A stretch of 64,000 nucleotides of DNA, taken from NCBI GenBank assembly GCA_903826405.1, contig CAIKEH010000055.1, positions 124,001 to 188,000 on the forward strand, in the 5' to 3' direction. The first letter of the stretch is position 1. Every line of letters starts with the position of its first letter. Below are positions 42,480-54,506 of the stretch, one piece after another. The notes beneath the pieces were generated by a model that saw nothing but the letters and a program-made list of their open reading frames with translations, was not told the DNA's origin and searched no databases. The DNA is from an uncultured bacterium. GTDB taxonomy: Bacteria; Bacteroidota; Bacteroidia; Chitinophagales; Chitinophagaceae. A program made the translations under genes and the position numbers.

Positions 42480-43706
42480 TCAGGAATCGGCTTTCCAGGA
42501 TTCGTGAGGAGCCGTTATGTGATTGTCCTTGAAAAAAATGATGAACAGGACAAGGACTGCGATCGAGATGCCCATGGGTACCATCCAGATGCCTTTCCAG
42601 TCCACCGTCTGCCCCTTGGTAAACAGGTCCTTCACATATCCGGAGAGCAGTGTTCCGATGAACATTCCTATGCCATAGGTGGCCATGGTGATCATTCCCT
42701 GAGCCTGGCTTTGGATCTTATGTTCAGCTTTGCTGTCCGTATAAATCTGACCAGTGACGAAAAAGAAATCGAAACAAACACCATGCAGGATGATCCCTGC
42801 AAAAAGTAACCAAAGGCCGGAACCTGAATCCCCATAGCCAAAACAGAGGAAGCGAAGGGCCCAGGCCACCATGCCTAATACGATCATCCATTTCACACCT
42901 AGTCTCTTGAAGAATACGGGGATGAGCAGTATGAAGAGCGCTTCTGAAAATTGACCAAGCGTCATATTGCTGGTCACATTAGTCATACCCGTTTCGGTAA
43001 GATAGAGATTGGTCAGGCTGTAGTAAAAAGAAAGGGGGATGCAGATCAGCACAGAGGCGATGAAAAAGACCAGAAAAGAACTGTCCTTGAACAGCACAAA
43101 TGCATCGGATCCAAGTATATGGTGAAAACTGGTCTTGGTTTCCCGCCCCTTGGCCGGTGTATCCGGAAGGAAGAAACTGAGTATACCGAGCGCCAGTGAG
43201 GCGACCGCCGCAATCTTGAAGGTCAATGCAAGATTTTCGGTCGAAATATGGAACACCTTGTCTATCATCCAGCCAACGAGTATCCAGCCTATCGTGCCTA
43301 AAACACGGATGGAGGGAAAGCTCTTGCTGGGGTCTTCCATCTGGCGGAATGCGACGGAATTGGCGAGCGCAAGGGTAGGGGCATAAGCCAATGAATACAA
43401 AAGAAGCACCCAATAGAATCCGTTGGGATTGTCGATCGTAATCAGTATCCACAGCAGGATGGCCCCGATCAGGTGAAGTACTCCCAGTACTTTCTGTGCG
43501 GGAAAGAATCTGTCAGCGATCATCCCTACGAAGAAAGGTGAGATGATGGTGGCGATGGCCATGGCGCTGTATGCTGCACCCACCTGAACTCCTGTGGCAT
43601 GAAGTACTTTGTCCAGATAGGTTCCCATGGTCACATACCAGGCTCCCCAGATGAAGAACTCCAGAAACATCATGAGCGAAAGCCTGATCCTCACGTCTGT
43701 ATTCAT
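42480..43706 (-). CDS. MFS transporter, NupG-type nucleoside:proton symporter
   Basis: Twelve-helix transporter of 408 residues. The N-terminus MNTDVRIRLSLMMFLEFFIW, then GAWYVTMGTYLD, fits the nucleoside:H+ symporter family (NupG/XapB). The typical GMIADRFFPAQKVLGVLHL segment with A-D-R-F and the conserved FKDSSFLVFFIASVLICIPL are present. In Bacteroidota such permeases are often next to Gfo/Idh oxidoreductases, as here (53 bases apart), and the true substrate may be a sugar rather than a nucleoside. Its stop is just upstream of the oxidoreductase ATG, which suggests one transcript. Confidence 0.88.
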   Translation of the reverse strand: MNTDVRIRLSLMMFLEFFIWGAWYVTMGTYLDKVLHATGVQVGAAYSAMAIATIISPFFVGMIADRFFPAQKVLGVLHLIGAILLWILITIDNPNGFYWVLLLYSLAYAPTLALANSVAFRQMEDPSKSFPSIRVLGTIGWILVGWMIDKVFHISTENLALTFKIAAVASLALGILSFFLPDTPAKGRETKTSFHHILGSDAFVLFKDSSFLVFFIASVLICIPLSFYYSLTNLYLTETGMTNVTSNMTLGQFSEALFILLIPVFFKRLGVKWMIVLGMVAWALRFLCFGYGDSGSGLWLLFAGIILHGVCFDFFFVTGQIYTDSKAEHKIQSQAQGMITMATYGIGMFIGTLLSGYVKDLFTKGQTVDWKGIWMVPMGISIAVLVLFIIFFKDNHITAPHESWKADS

Positions 43707-43891
43707 ATGCGAAGGTTAAGGCAGGAAGATAGTGAAAATTCAAAAGTGAAATGGAAAAAGCCGGAGGTCAAAGCAAGTGGTAGGGGCTCAGAACTTGTAA
43801 GAATGGGGCCTGAACAGGGTGCGGTAGTTTGGACGACGGCTAATGTATGCATGGCCGCCAGTATAATCATGCTACTTCAGACCATTGCATT

Positions 43892-44554
43892 TCAAGCTTT
43901 TGATCTGTCCTTCTTGCTATTTTCCCGCGAGTGATACAAGCACAGTTCTTTCAGTCCACATTCACTGCATCTGGGGTTTCTCGCCATACAGGTGTAGCGC
44001 CCATGCAGTATCAGCCAATGATGTGCCATGTGTACGAGGTCTTTCGGTATCTGAGCGATCAGTTGCTTCTCGGCGGTGAGAGGTGTTCTGGCACCTCTGG
44101 TAATGCCTAATCGAGCAGAAACCCGGAATACGTGAGTGTCCACTGCCATGTTTGGTTGATTATCGATCACGGAGGTTATGACATTGGCTGTTTTACGTCC
44201 TACGCCAGGCAATTGTACCAGTTCATTAACCGTCATGGGCACAACCCCGTGGAACCGGTCCATGAGCATGGATGCCATGCCTATCAGATGTTTGGTCTTG
44301 TTATTGGGATAAGAGATGCTTCGAACTAGCGGGAAGAGGTCCTGAAAGTTTGCTTTCGATAACGCTAGGGGATCAGGGTATCGAGAGAAGATCGCAGGGG
44401 TCGTCAGGTTCACCCTTTTATCCGTGCATTGGGCGGAGAGTATGACGGCAACCAGTAGCTGAAAAGGGGTGTCGTAAAGCAATTCTGTTTCAGGAACAGG
44501 CGTGTTCTTCTGGAAAAACTCCAAAGTGTTACGTACTCTTTCCTTTCTTGTCAT
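43892..44554 (-). CDS. nth: Endonuclease III (DNA glycosylase/AP lyase)
   Basis: Base-excision repair enzyme removing oxidised pyrimidines, 220 residues. The helix-hairpin-helix LPGVGRKTANVI carries the catalytic Lys (K121) and VDTHVFRV the catalytic Asp (D139). The C-terminal [4Fe-4S] cluster has the exact spacing C-x6-C-x2-C-x5-C (C189, C196, C199, C205). All key residues are present. It stands alone, about 185 bases from the NupG-type gene upstream on the window's coordinates. Confidence 0.96.
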   Translation of the reverse strand: MTRKERVRNTLEFFQKNTPVPETELLYDTPFQLLVAVILSAQCTDKRVNLTTPAIFSRYPDPLALSKANFQDLFPLVRSISYPNNKTKHLIGMASMLMDRFHGVVPMTVNELVQLPGVGRKTANVITSVIDNQPNMAVDTHVFRVSARLGITRGARTPLTAEKQLIAQIPKDLVHMAHHWLILHGRYTCMARNPRCSECGLKELCLYHSRENSKKDRSKA

Positions 44555-44600
44555 GTGTTTCGGGTCGGGGACCGAAATAAACTAATGGAGAGAATGGGAA

Positions 44601-44834
44601 TCAGCGTATTTCCTTGGTAGCCTCGACACCAGCATATTTCATAATGGCATCGATACTCTGGGATCTGGGCGAATGGCGTTCGCTATCCAGGCCTTTCAGC
44701 AGGCCCTTCAACTCATCCAGGCATTCACGGAGTTTCCAGTCTGCCTCAAGGGCACTCTGCATTTCCAATGCTTCTTCGCGGTTCATCTCGTTGTACAGAA
44801 ATCTAAGCATGTCCTCGGTAGTGAAATGGTTCAT
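44601..44834 (-). CDS. 77-residue protein, anti-sigma N-terminal-like
   Basis: A short helical protein, MNHFTTEDMLRFLYNEMNRE, then EALEMQSALEADWKLRECLD and a Lys/Ser-rich tail. The pattern L(x)YxExxxEExxxMxxALxxD resembles the helical N-terminus of anti-sigma-factor-like proteins, also seen twice in the gene at 54507-55604, but there is no TM segment or zinc ligand. The role is unknown. An exact -7-type motif (minus strand) lies about 160 bases upstream. Confidence 0.55.
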   Translation of the reverse strand: MNHFTTEDMLRFLYNEMNREEALEMQSALEADWKLRECLDELKGLLKGLDSERHSPRSQSIDAIMKYAGVEATKEIR

Positions 44835-44990
44835 AATCTGATTGTTTCCGGTTTGGGCGGGTCCGGTTCAATACGGGATTCTTAGGATATGGGACTGACT
44901 TAGGTATTTCCAAAGGGGGGAGGGAAGGGGAGGCAAGGGACGCCTCAGGATATTTAAAACGGGAATCGCTTGGTGATATTGTGTACTTGC

Positions 44991-44998
44991 CAAAAATA
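44991..44998 (-). promoter_or_regulatory. Possible -7 promoter element for the 77-residue protein gene
   Basis: TATTTTTG on the minus strand is an exact TAnnTTTG match, 157 bases before the gene at 44834. A -33 element was not seen. Confidence 0.3.
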
Positions 44999-45001
44999 GG
45001 T

Positions 45002-45313
45002 TCAGCGGGGCAGCGATTTTTGCTCTGGTACTATGAACAGGTCTTCGTTTTCTTTTTTCATGAGGTATTTTTCCCGAGCTATCTTTTCGAGTGAAGCGGT
45101 ATTAAGCCTCATTTTTTCCAGTTCAGACCTTGTCTGGGTAATCTGATCCTCATAATAAGCCTTTCTGGATTCCAGTTCGCTCAGTTCCCTGTTTCGAGTG
45201 TGCTGAATGAAAAGATCGTTGTGGTCGAAAAACAGCATCCATACGGCAAAAAACGCCGTGGCGAGCAGGTATTTATTGGAAAGCCAGGATGGGATCCGGT
45301 TAAGCAGGTTCAT
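45002..45313 (-). CDS. FtsB/DivIC-like septum formation initiator protein
   Basis: The 103-residue membrane protein has one TM helix (residues 13-30, KYLLATAFFAVWMLFFDHND) followed by a coiled coil (LSELESRKAYYEDQITQTRS to ELEKMRLN) and the FtsB/DivIC ending LEKIAREKYLMKKENEDLFI. This is the standard layout for divisome linkers that bind FtsL and FtsQ. The segment after the coiled coil, A-R-E-K-Y-x-M/x-K, is the most conserved part. A gap of 73 bases separates it from the FG-GAP gene upstream; enolase lies beyond that. FtsB-type genes are often near eno in Gram-negative bacteria. Confidence 0.88.
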   Translation of the reverse strand: MNLLNRIPSWLSNKYLLATAFFAVWMLFFDHNDLFIQHTRNRELSELESRKAYYEDQITQTRSELEKMRLNTASLEKIAREKYLMKKENEDLFIVPEQKSLPR

Positions 45314-45386
45314 AGGAGTTTATTGCAAGACTAAATTAGGTATTTATTACCAATCGCAATAATGCCAATGAAGCCTGGAGGATTTT

Positions 45387-46763
45387 TTATTGCCCATTGC
45401 CCAGCATCAATCCTTGGGCCGATCCCAACACGATGATGGCTTTGCCCTGATTGCTGTTCTCTGGTTGGTCCCAGATGATACCAGCGATCACATCGGAATA
45501 TCCGTCACCATTTGTATCGCCTGCGGAAGCAACGGATTGGCCTATGACGGCCTGTGCATTTTTAGGCAGGCTTATGGTCGCCATCTGTCCTGACATCCCT
45601 CTGACCGAGCCATAGAAAACAAAGGCTGATCCCTTGTTTTTTTCCTGATTGGTCGGGTTGTTGCCTACGATGATCTCTGTATAGCCGTCACCATTAATGT
45701 CGCCTGCGCTTGCCACGCAAACACCCAGGTTGCCGTCTACGATCGTTCCTGTGTAGCTCCAGTCCGGGTAAATATTGAATCCATTCGATGAGCCTAAATA
45801 CACATAGATCTTTCCCATATTGCTCATTTGCTCATCCCATCGGTTTGCTCCGATGACAACATCAGAAAAGCCATCGCCATTCACATCTCCAGCGCAGGCA
45901 AGTGAACTGCCGAAATTGGCCTCTGCCTGATTGCTTTCTGCTGTCCATGCCGGAGAGCGGGTGATACCCATGATGGAACCAAGAAACAGAAATGCACGTC
46001 CTTCGTTGTTCTGGCCATTATCGAAATTGGGGGCTCCTACGATGATGTCGGAAAATCCATCATGGTTGACATCGCCTGCACCAGCTACAGCTTTTCCGAA
46101 ATAGGCATTCACCTGATCTCCCTCTGCGTACCATGAGGGGTCTTTTGAAAGTCCATTCGCGGAACCCAGGTAAACGAATATGGCTCCTTCATTTGTTTCG
46201 CCATCATCATAGAAAGGAGCGCCTATGACCACATCGGCGAAACCGTCTTTGTTGACGTCACCAACCGAGGAAACGGAATTACCGAAGAAGGCATTGGCCT
46301 GGTTGCTTTCTGCTGTCCAACCTGGTGTCTTGCCTAGACCCTGAGGCGAACCATAATAAACAAAAGCGGCACCTTCATTGTCCTGGCCATTCGAATAGTG
46401 AGATGCGCCGATGATGATATCTCCGAATCCATCTCCGTTCACATCACCTGCATTGGCCACCGTTTCACCGAAACTGGAGGCTGCTTGTGCATTGGTGCCC
46501 GACCACACCGGCTCTCGTCCGAGACCACTTCCTGTACCTAAATAGAGGGAGACCTTGCCGTCTTTACTGATACCGTAGTCTGATTGAAAAACACTGAGGA
46601 TCAAGTCGGCATAACCGTCACCATTCACATCCCCTGCCGATGACACAGTGTAGTTGTATTTATTGGCGAAATTCCCTGACTTCAGTTGAAATGCGGAAAA
46701 TATCAAGAGTGCGAGGACAGGAATAAGTGAACGCAATTTCCTGGTTTGTTGATGTAAATCCAT
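45387..46763 (-). CDS. Exported FG-GAP (integrin alpha-like) seven-repeat protein
   Basis: The 458-residue product starts from the ATG at 46763, which follows an AAGAAAAGG site; the frame opens up to 46877 but that would lie upstream of the likely promoter at 46855-46862. After a signal segment (LIPVLALLIFSAFQL) it contains seven FG-GAP repeats, each with a Ca2+-binding loop of the form DxNxDG: GDVNGDGYADLI, GDVNGDGFGDII, GDVNKDGFADVV, GDVNHDGFSDII, GDVNGDGFSDVV, GDINGDGYTEII and GDTNGDGYSDVI. Seven repeats make a complete beta-propeller. It probably binds ligand or surface partners. No anchor or C-terminal sorting domain is seen. Confidence 0.88.
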   Translation of the reverse strand: MDLHQQTRKLRSLIPVLALLIFSAFQLKSGNFANKYNYTVSSAGDVNGDGYADLILSVFQSDYGISKDGKVSLYLGTGSGLGREPVWSGTNAQAASSFGETVANAGDVNGDGFGDIIIGASHYSNGQDNEGAAFVYYGSPQGLGKTPGWTAESNQANAFFGNSVSSVGDVNKDGFADVVIGAPFYDDGETNEGAIFVYLGSANGLSKDPSWYAEGDQVNAYFGKAVAGAGDVNHDGFSDIIVGAPNFDNGQNNEGRAFLFLGSIMGITRSPAWTAESNQAEANFGSSLACAGDVNGDGFSDVVIGANRWDEQMSNMGKIYVYLGSSNGFNIYPDWSYTGTIVDGNLGVCVASAGDINGDGYTEIIVGNNPTNQEKNKGSAFVFYGSVRGMSGQMATISLPKNAQAVIGQSVASAGDTNGDGYSDVIAGIIWDQPENSNQGKAIIVLGSAQGLMLGNGQ

Positions 46764-46854
46764 GAGCCTTTTCTTTTTATGGGGTGCAGAAGGTAAGGGT
46801 TCTGTCAAGGCTATACTGGACTGAGGCCGGGTATTATATAGGAGATGAAAGAAA

Positions 46855-46862
46855 CAAAAGTA
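46855..46862 (-). promoter_or_regulatory. Possible -7 promoter element for the FG-GAP gene
   Basis: TACTTTTG on the minus strand is an exact TAnnTTTG match, 92 bases before the ATG at 46763. It makes the upstream start at 46877 unlikely. Confidence 0.45.
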
Positions 46863-46948
46863 ATAGCCTGTTTCCACAGTTCATAGTTTTTTGCCTTTTT
46901 TCCTGTTTTAAATTCAGAATCTGTCACAACAAGGCTTTTTAAAAATAG

Positions 46949-46974
46949 AAAACCCTGCTGATTAGCAGGGTTTT
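46949..46974 (-). terminator. Intrinsic terminator of enolase
   Basis: AAAACCCTGCT (46949-46959) and AGCAGGGTTTT (46964-46974) form an 11-bp stem with a 4-base loop. It is 18 bases beyond the eno stop at 46993 on the minus strand and is followed there by a T-rich tail. Confidence 0.88.
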
Positions 46975-46992
46975 AGATAATTTGTAAAGGCG

Positions 46993-48327
<1,335 letters not shown>

Positions 48328-48334
48328 TTAGGCA

Positions 48335-49237
48335 TCAGGAGGTCAGGGTGCGGAAAATGTCCTCCAGGTTCCTGCTTTCGGAGTGCAAAGAAACGACATT
48401 CAGGTTGAGTTGCAAAGCCCCTTCCATGACCTGTTTGCGAAGGGTGTCGGGATCCTCTGTGTCGAGCAGCCAACTGCCATCATCGGTTTTGGCGACCCGG
48501 GTGGCAGCAGAAAGTTTCCTGATCCAACCTTCATCGGGATTTTCCCTAAAACTCACTCTGACCTGGTGCCCTGAAATCCCCCTTTTCAGGTCGGCGATAA
48601 GACTGTCCGCCACCAGATCGCCTTTATTGATTATGATCACCCGATCGCATAAGGCTTGTACTTCCTGAAGGATATGAGAAGAGAAAAGGATGGTCTTATT
48701 TTTTCCCAGTTTGCGGATGACTTCGCGGATCTCCATGATCTGGTTGGGATCAAGGCCAGTGGTGGGTTCATCAAGGATCAGCACCTCAGGGTCATGTATG
48801 AGCGCGGCAGCCAGACCTACGCGTTGTTTGTAACCTTTTGAAAGCTGACCGATCTTTTTTGTGGATTCCAGACTAAGTCCGGTCAGCCTTATCACCTCAT
48901 CTATCTTGACCCCTTTTGACGGAACGCCATGCACACCTGCAATAAAATCAAGGTACTCCCTAACGTACATATCATGATACAGCGGATTGGCTTCCGGCAG
49001 ATATCCGATCTTGCTCCTCGCCTCAAGGGGTTGTTCCGCAACTGGTATGCCACACACTAGGATCCGTCCACCGTCCGGGGTGATGTATCCCGTGATCATC
49101 TTCATGGTAGTGGATTTTCCTGCGCCATTAGGTCCTAAAAACCCCACGATCTCACCTTTGCCGACAGTGAAGCTGATGCCATTGACTGCCTTCTGCTGTC
49201 CATAAGTCTTCAGCAACTGCTCGATCTGTATCGACAT
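48335..49237 (-). CDS. gldA: Gliding-motility ABC transporter ATPase
   Basis: ATP-binding subunit of an ABC transporter, 300 residues. Walker A is GPNGAGKST, the signature is LSKGYKQRVGLAAALIHDP, and Walker B is VLILDEPTTGLDPN. The first segment (MSIQIEQLLKTYGQQKAVNG) and C-terminal region (SHILQEVQALCDRVIIINKG; LHSESRNLEDIFRTLTS) match GldA of Bacteroidota. With GldF and GldG it forms a transporter needed for gliding in Flavobacterium; those genes are not in the window, so the identification rests on similarity only. Confidence 0.87.
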   Translation of the reverse strand: MSIQIEQLLKTYGQQKAVNGISFTVGKGEIVGFLGPNGAGKSTTMKMITGYITPDGGRILVCGIPVAEQPLEARSKIGYLPEANPLYHDMYVREYLDFIAGVHGVPSKGVKIDEVIRLTGLSLESTKKIGQLSKGYKQRVGLAAALIHDPEVLILDEPTTGLDPNQIMEIREVIRKLGKNKTILFSSHILQEVQALCDRVIIINKGDLVADSLIADLKRGISGHQVRVSFRENPDEGWIRKLSAATRVAKTDDGSWLLDTEDPDTLRKQVMEGALQLNLNVVSLHSESRNLEDIFRTLTS

Positions 49238-49298
49238 GTGGGGATTTTGAATCGCAAAGAAAACGAATCCTTTTTACATCGGGGATTTCTGTCCGTAT

Positions 49299-49541
49299 TC
49301 ATTCTAGCTCTTCAGAGCTTTCCGGGAGTTGGTGGTATTCTCCGTTTAGGGCATACCATCCGAAAAGGACCAGTCCGAAAGCAATGGGAATGAAGATGAA
49401 TATGAAAACGCCCCATTGTATCCACGTGTCCGGGATGTTGTTGCGGGTGATTTCACGGGAAGCTGTTCGGATGAGAAAGGTCAGCAGGGCAGGCCCCAGC
49501 AACATCCAAATGATCCCTGAATATCTCTTGAGCTGGTTCAT
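49299..49541 (-). CDS. 80-residue two-helix membrane protein next to an MHS transporter
   Basis: The 80-residue product has two TM helices (IIWMLLGPALLTFLI and WGVFIFIFIPIAFGLVLFGW) joined by a loop with TASREITRNNIP, and an acidic tail YHQLPESSEELE. The gene starts 11 bases after the stop of the MFS transporter gene and so is probably cotranscribed. Small two-helix partners of transporters (for example the YjcH/DUF485 type next to ActP) have the same layout, so a transporter helper is a reasonable guess. It is not similar in sequence to that family as far as I can tell. Confidence 0.7.
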   Translation of the reverse strand: MNQLKRYSGIIWMLLGPALLTFLIRTASREITRNNIPDTWIQWGVFIFIFIPIAFGLVLFGWYALNGEYHQLPESSEELE

Positions 49542-49552
49542 ATACCCTTGAT

Positions 49553-51097
49553 TTAATTATGGATATTGATGCGTTTCCTGTTATCGATATAAATCGACCC
49601 AATGAGCAAACAGACACTGGCCACCGAAATGGGATACCACAACCCCACCAATGGGCTGCCGGGGAAGATGGTGCTCAGCAGCACGGCGATGAAAGGGGTA
49701 AGCCCTCCGAAGACTCCATTGCCGATGTGATAAGGCAGAGACATGGAAGTGTACCGAATCTTGGTGGGGAATAATTCAACCAGAAAGGCGGCGATCGGCC
49801 CATAAACCATGGTTACCAGAAGCACTTGGAAAAAAACCAGCCACACCAGTTGCCAGTACACTTTACCCGGAAGTAGTTTGCTGAGTTTGCTGGCTGGTTT
49901 GATGGAATGGCGCCCATCCGCATACAAAGTATCCCTGATCACCTCCCGGCTTCTGATTCCATTCCCGTACTCCTTAACCAGTGTTGAGGTTTGTAGAGAG
50001 GCATCTTTTCCTTTGATAGGGGTTATGACATGGTCGGCTTTGTCCAAGACATCGAGTTTTTCAACTTGGGTCAGATCGGTGATCGTATACATCCTGTTGT
50101 AAATGGGGCGGTAGGCCAATACGGCCAGCAACATGCCGGCCATCATGATCCATTTACGCCCTACCCTGTCGCTCCATGCACCAAAAAATATGAACATCGG
50201 AGTGGCCATGAGAATGGCCCAAATGATTATGGTGCGTGTCTGTTCGAAATCCACCTTGCACATATTTTCAAGAAAAGTCTGGGCATAGAATTGCCCGGTA
50301 TACCAGACCACTCCCTGTCCCATGGTGGCGCCGAACAGCGCGAGCAGAACCATTTTCAGATTGCCTTTATGGGTGAAACTTTCTTTCAGCGGGTTGATGG
50401 ACACGGCTCCCTCGTTCTTGAGTTTATTGAAAAGGGGTGATTCGTGCATCTTCAAGCGGATATAGATGGAGACGACCACGAGCAGAATGGACAGCAGGAA
50501 AGGGATGCGCCAACCCCATTTCTCGAATTTGGCGATGGAGTCTTCAAGTTTCACGTCAAGGCTGTGGCGGGTGATCAGGATGATGCCGAGTGACAGAAAT
50601 AGCCCGATGGTCGCAGTGGTTTGTATCCAGGAGGTATACAGGCCACGCTTGTCAGGTGGGGCATGTTCAGCAACATAGGTAGCCGCTCCTCCATATTCAC
50701 CCCCTATTGCAAGCCCTTGAACCAGCCGGAGCAAGAGAACAATGATGGGAGCTAAGAATCCTATCTGGTCATATCCCGGGATCAGACCTATGGCAAAAGT
50801 GGATCCACCCATGATGATCAAGGTCAGCAAAAAGGTGTTTTTTCTTCCTGACCGATCGCCCAGTCTGCCAAATACGAGTGCTCCAAAGGGCCGAACGATG
50901 AAGCCTGCTGCAAAAGTTGCCAGCGTGGAGAGCAAGGCTGCCGTGGGGTTTGATTTAGGGAAAAACTGCGATGCGATGATAGGGGCCAGGCTTCCAAAGA
51001 TGTAGAAGTCGTACCACTCGATCAAAGTACCCACCGAAGAAGCAGCGATGATTTTTGCCATGCCTGCCGGAAATTGGGTACGCTTAAACCATGCCAT
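49553..51097 (-). CDS. MFS transporter of the metabolite:proton symporter (MHS) type, with a long loop insert
   Basis: The 514-residue product has 12 TM helices. Family motifs are SSVGTLIEWYDFYIFGSLAP in TM1, VRPFGALVFGRLGDRSGRKN after TM2, LRLVQGLAIGGEYGGAATYV, and ELFPTKIRYTSMSLPYHIGN. The D-R-x-G-R-K loop is the MFS signature. Between TM8 (WIMMAGMLLAVLAYRPIY) and TM9 (WQLVWLVFFQVLLVTMVYGP) lies an insert of about 80 hydrophilic residues (NRMYTITDLTQVEKLDVLDK onwards) not typical of the family; it should be outside the membrane. The gene is divergent from acetyl-CoA synthetase. A role in uptake of a short-chain acid such as acetate or propionate is inferred only from context. Confidence 0.88.
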   Translation of the reverse strand: MAWFKRTQFPAGMAKIIAASSVGTLIEWYDFYIFGSLAPIIASQFFPKSNPTAALLSTLATFAAGFIVRPFGALVFGRLGDRSGRKNTFLLTLIIMGGSTFAIGLIPGYDQIGFLAPIIVLLLRLVQGLAIGGEYGGAATYVAEHAPPDKRGLYTSWIQTTATIGLFLSLGIILITRHSLDVKLEDSIAKFEKWGWRIPFLLSILLVVVSIYIRLKMHESPLFNKLKNEGAVSINPLKESFTHKGNLKMVLLALFGATMGQGVVWYTGQFYAQTFLENMCKVDFEQTRTIIIWAILMATPMFIFFGAWSDRVGRKWIMMAGMLLAVLAYRPIYNRMYTITDLTQVEKLDVLDKADHVITPIKGKDASLQTSTLVKEYGNGIRSREVIRDTLYADGRHSIKPASKLSKLLPGKVYWQLVWLVFFQVLLVTMVYGPIAAFLVELFPTKIRYTSMSLPYHIGNGVFGGLTPFIAVLLSTIFPGSPLVGLWYPISVASVCLLIGSIYIDNRKRINIHN

Positions 51098-51226
51098 CAG
51101 TGTTGGAGGATTTTGTTGAAATTGGGTTGTAATCGTCTTAAAAATAGCGGGAAATGGTTAAAATAACCCTGTTAACCCGATAATTTTTTAACTTGGATCT
51201 CCGTAACAAATACCAAATACAGCATT

Positions 51227-53143
<1,917 letters not shown>

Positions 53144-53180
53144 CCATGCTCATTCCGTGATCGTCGACTCATTAAAATGG

Positions 53181-53210
53181 AAATGGCGCGAGATGCTCAC
53201 GCCATTTTTT
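53181..53210 (+). terminator. Intrinsic terminator of acs
   Basis: AAATGGCG (53181-53188) pairs with CGCCATTT (53200-53207), with GAG/CTC pairing further inside. A T-run follows. It lies 38 bases after the acs stop. Confidence 0.85.
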
Positions 53211-53549
53211 GTTTCAAGAGGTTCTTATCACAGGAGACGGACGGTAACGGGCCTCACAATTTGTCTTTCCCTGTTCAGAGGATCTGGACTACTCCGGTCC
53301 GAGGTATGCATAACGTAAGCATCATTGAAGGCGCGGCTGAATTCAAAATGTTTTTACAGCCACCCGATTTGCTTTGCCAGTTGGATTACATCAAAGGTTA
53401 TCTGGATCTTCGGTTTCAAAAAGGGCATTTCGATTTGCTGGATGACACGATAAAGGTGCATCGTATTTTCATGGATATTCCCCTAAGTAAAGTGAATTCC
53501 CTTTTCTTTAACAGTGTGGTATGCATCGTCGATACAATCTGTTAAACAG

Positions 53550-53577
53550 AAACGCCCCGGATATGGCCGAGGCGTTT
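53550..53577. terminator. Stem-loop terminator for the minus-strand barrel gene
   Basis: AAACGCC (53550-53556) pairs with GGCGTTT (53571-53577), then one mismatch and a CGG/CCG step. It is 24 bases beyond the stop of the gene at 53601 on the minus strand and has short T-rich tails on both sides, so it may act in both directions. Confidence 0.75.
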
Positions 53578-53600
53578 ATTGGAACGGTTCGGATATATAC

Positions 53601-54479
53601 TTACCATGCGCTGAGTCGGAGTCCGACCGTGTAAGGAATCTGTTCCACTCCATACTGGTGCACCGGGGTGATACCATAAGAGCCATAAAGTTTGACGGGC
53701 CCTATGCCCAATTCCGCAATGTAATTTATGCGCCAATGTTCCAGATTGAAATCAGTTTTGTTCTTCTGTTTGCCCATCTCGGCACTCTTCTGCTTCTGCC
53801 GTGCACTGTACAGGTAACCTGCGCTGACACCGAAACTCAATTGAAGTCCGCCGTGATGTTTGTATGGATTGGTCGTGATGTTGAGCATGAAGGGGACCGT
53901 GAAGAAGTCGGCAGAGAGCTTGTTCTTTGAGAATTGTTTGTTGTCTCGCATGACATAGGGAGTGCTGCCATCCACGTAAGTGATATTGGTCTTGTAAAAG
54001 TAATCGTTGTTCTGTATGCCAAAGCCATATTTTAGGTTGATGACATGTTTGTATATATTGAGTTTTTGCATGAAAAACCACAGATCGAAATTCGATATCG
54101 CCGTTGAGCGGTAGGAGAAATCTCCGGAGTTCAAGGGTATGCCTTGGGGATCATGAAGGAATGACTGAGCCTCGGCGCCTCCGTAATTGGTCTTGTCCTG
54201 GAATCCGGAAAATCCAACATCTATGATCAACCAGTTGGTGATGATGTTATCAAGGTGGTGGGATTTCGGGTGCCATGACCAGTTGTGATCATAATGATCG
54301 ACATGCGTCTTGCCTTGCATTTCAATAGTCTGGCCCTCACTGCTTTTCCGGATAACGATGATGGAACCCACCCTGATGGTATCGTTCTGTTCGCTGACGG
54401 GTTTCCATGCCGTATCCGTCTGGGAGAATCCGATTTGATTCCCTGCGGACAAGAGCAGGATGATGATGATCTTTTTCAT
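53601..54479 (-). CDS. Outer-membrane beta-barrel protein of the sigma operon
   Basis: About 292 residues. The ATG at 54479 is preceded by AGGAAC and gives a signal peptide (MKKIIIILLLSAGNQIGFSQ); the frame opens 9 bases earlier. After an N-terminal soluble part (VGSIIVIRKSSEGQTIEM) come aromatic barrel strands: WLIIDVGFSGFQDKTNYGGA, FDLWFFMQKLNIYKHVINLK, YGFGIQNNDYFYKTNITYV, LQLSFGVSAGYLYSARQKQK and a last strand VGLRLSAW with terminal Trp. It is the third gene of the operon sigma factor, putative anti-sigma, barrel. Its role is unknown; a target or an output of the regulator pair is possible. Confidence 0.7.
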   Translation of the reverse strand: MKKIIIILLLSAGNQIGFSQTDTAWKPVSEQNDTIRVGSIIVIRKSSEGQTIEMQGKTHVDHYDHNWSWHPKSHHLDNIITNWLIIDVGFSGFQDKTNYGGAEAQSFLHDPQGIPLNSGDFSYRSTAISNFDLWFFMQKLNIYKHVINLKYGFGIQNNDYFYKTNITYVDGSTPYVMRDNKQFSKNKLSADFFTVPFMLNITTNPYKHHGGLQLSFGVSAGYLYSARQKQKSAEMGKQKNKTDFNLEHWRINYIAELGIGPVKLYGSYGITPVHQYGVEQIPYTVGLRLSAW

Positions 54480-54506
54480 GTTCCTCATTTGCTGATGGTG
54501 AATTGC

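Larger units (their letters stand above)
53144..53600. other. 457-bp intergenic region between acs and the barrel gene
   Basis: The stretch is bounded by a terminator at each end (53181-53210 and 53550-53577). A plus-strand frame at 53177-53545 (122 codons, inner ATG at 53307) begins inside the acs terminator and matches nothing I recognise, so I do not call it. It could be the remains of a gene. Confidence 0.5.

Noticed and set aside
53177-53545. 122-codon plus-strand open frame
   Set aside because: It begins within the acs terminator, lies between two terminators and matches nothing I know; possibly the remains of a gene but not supportable.
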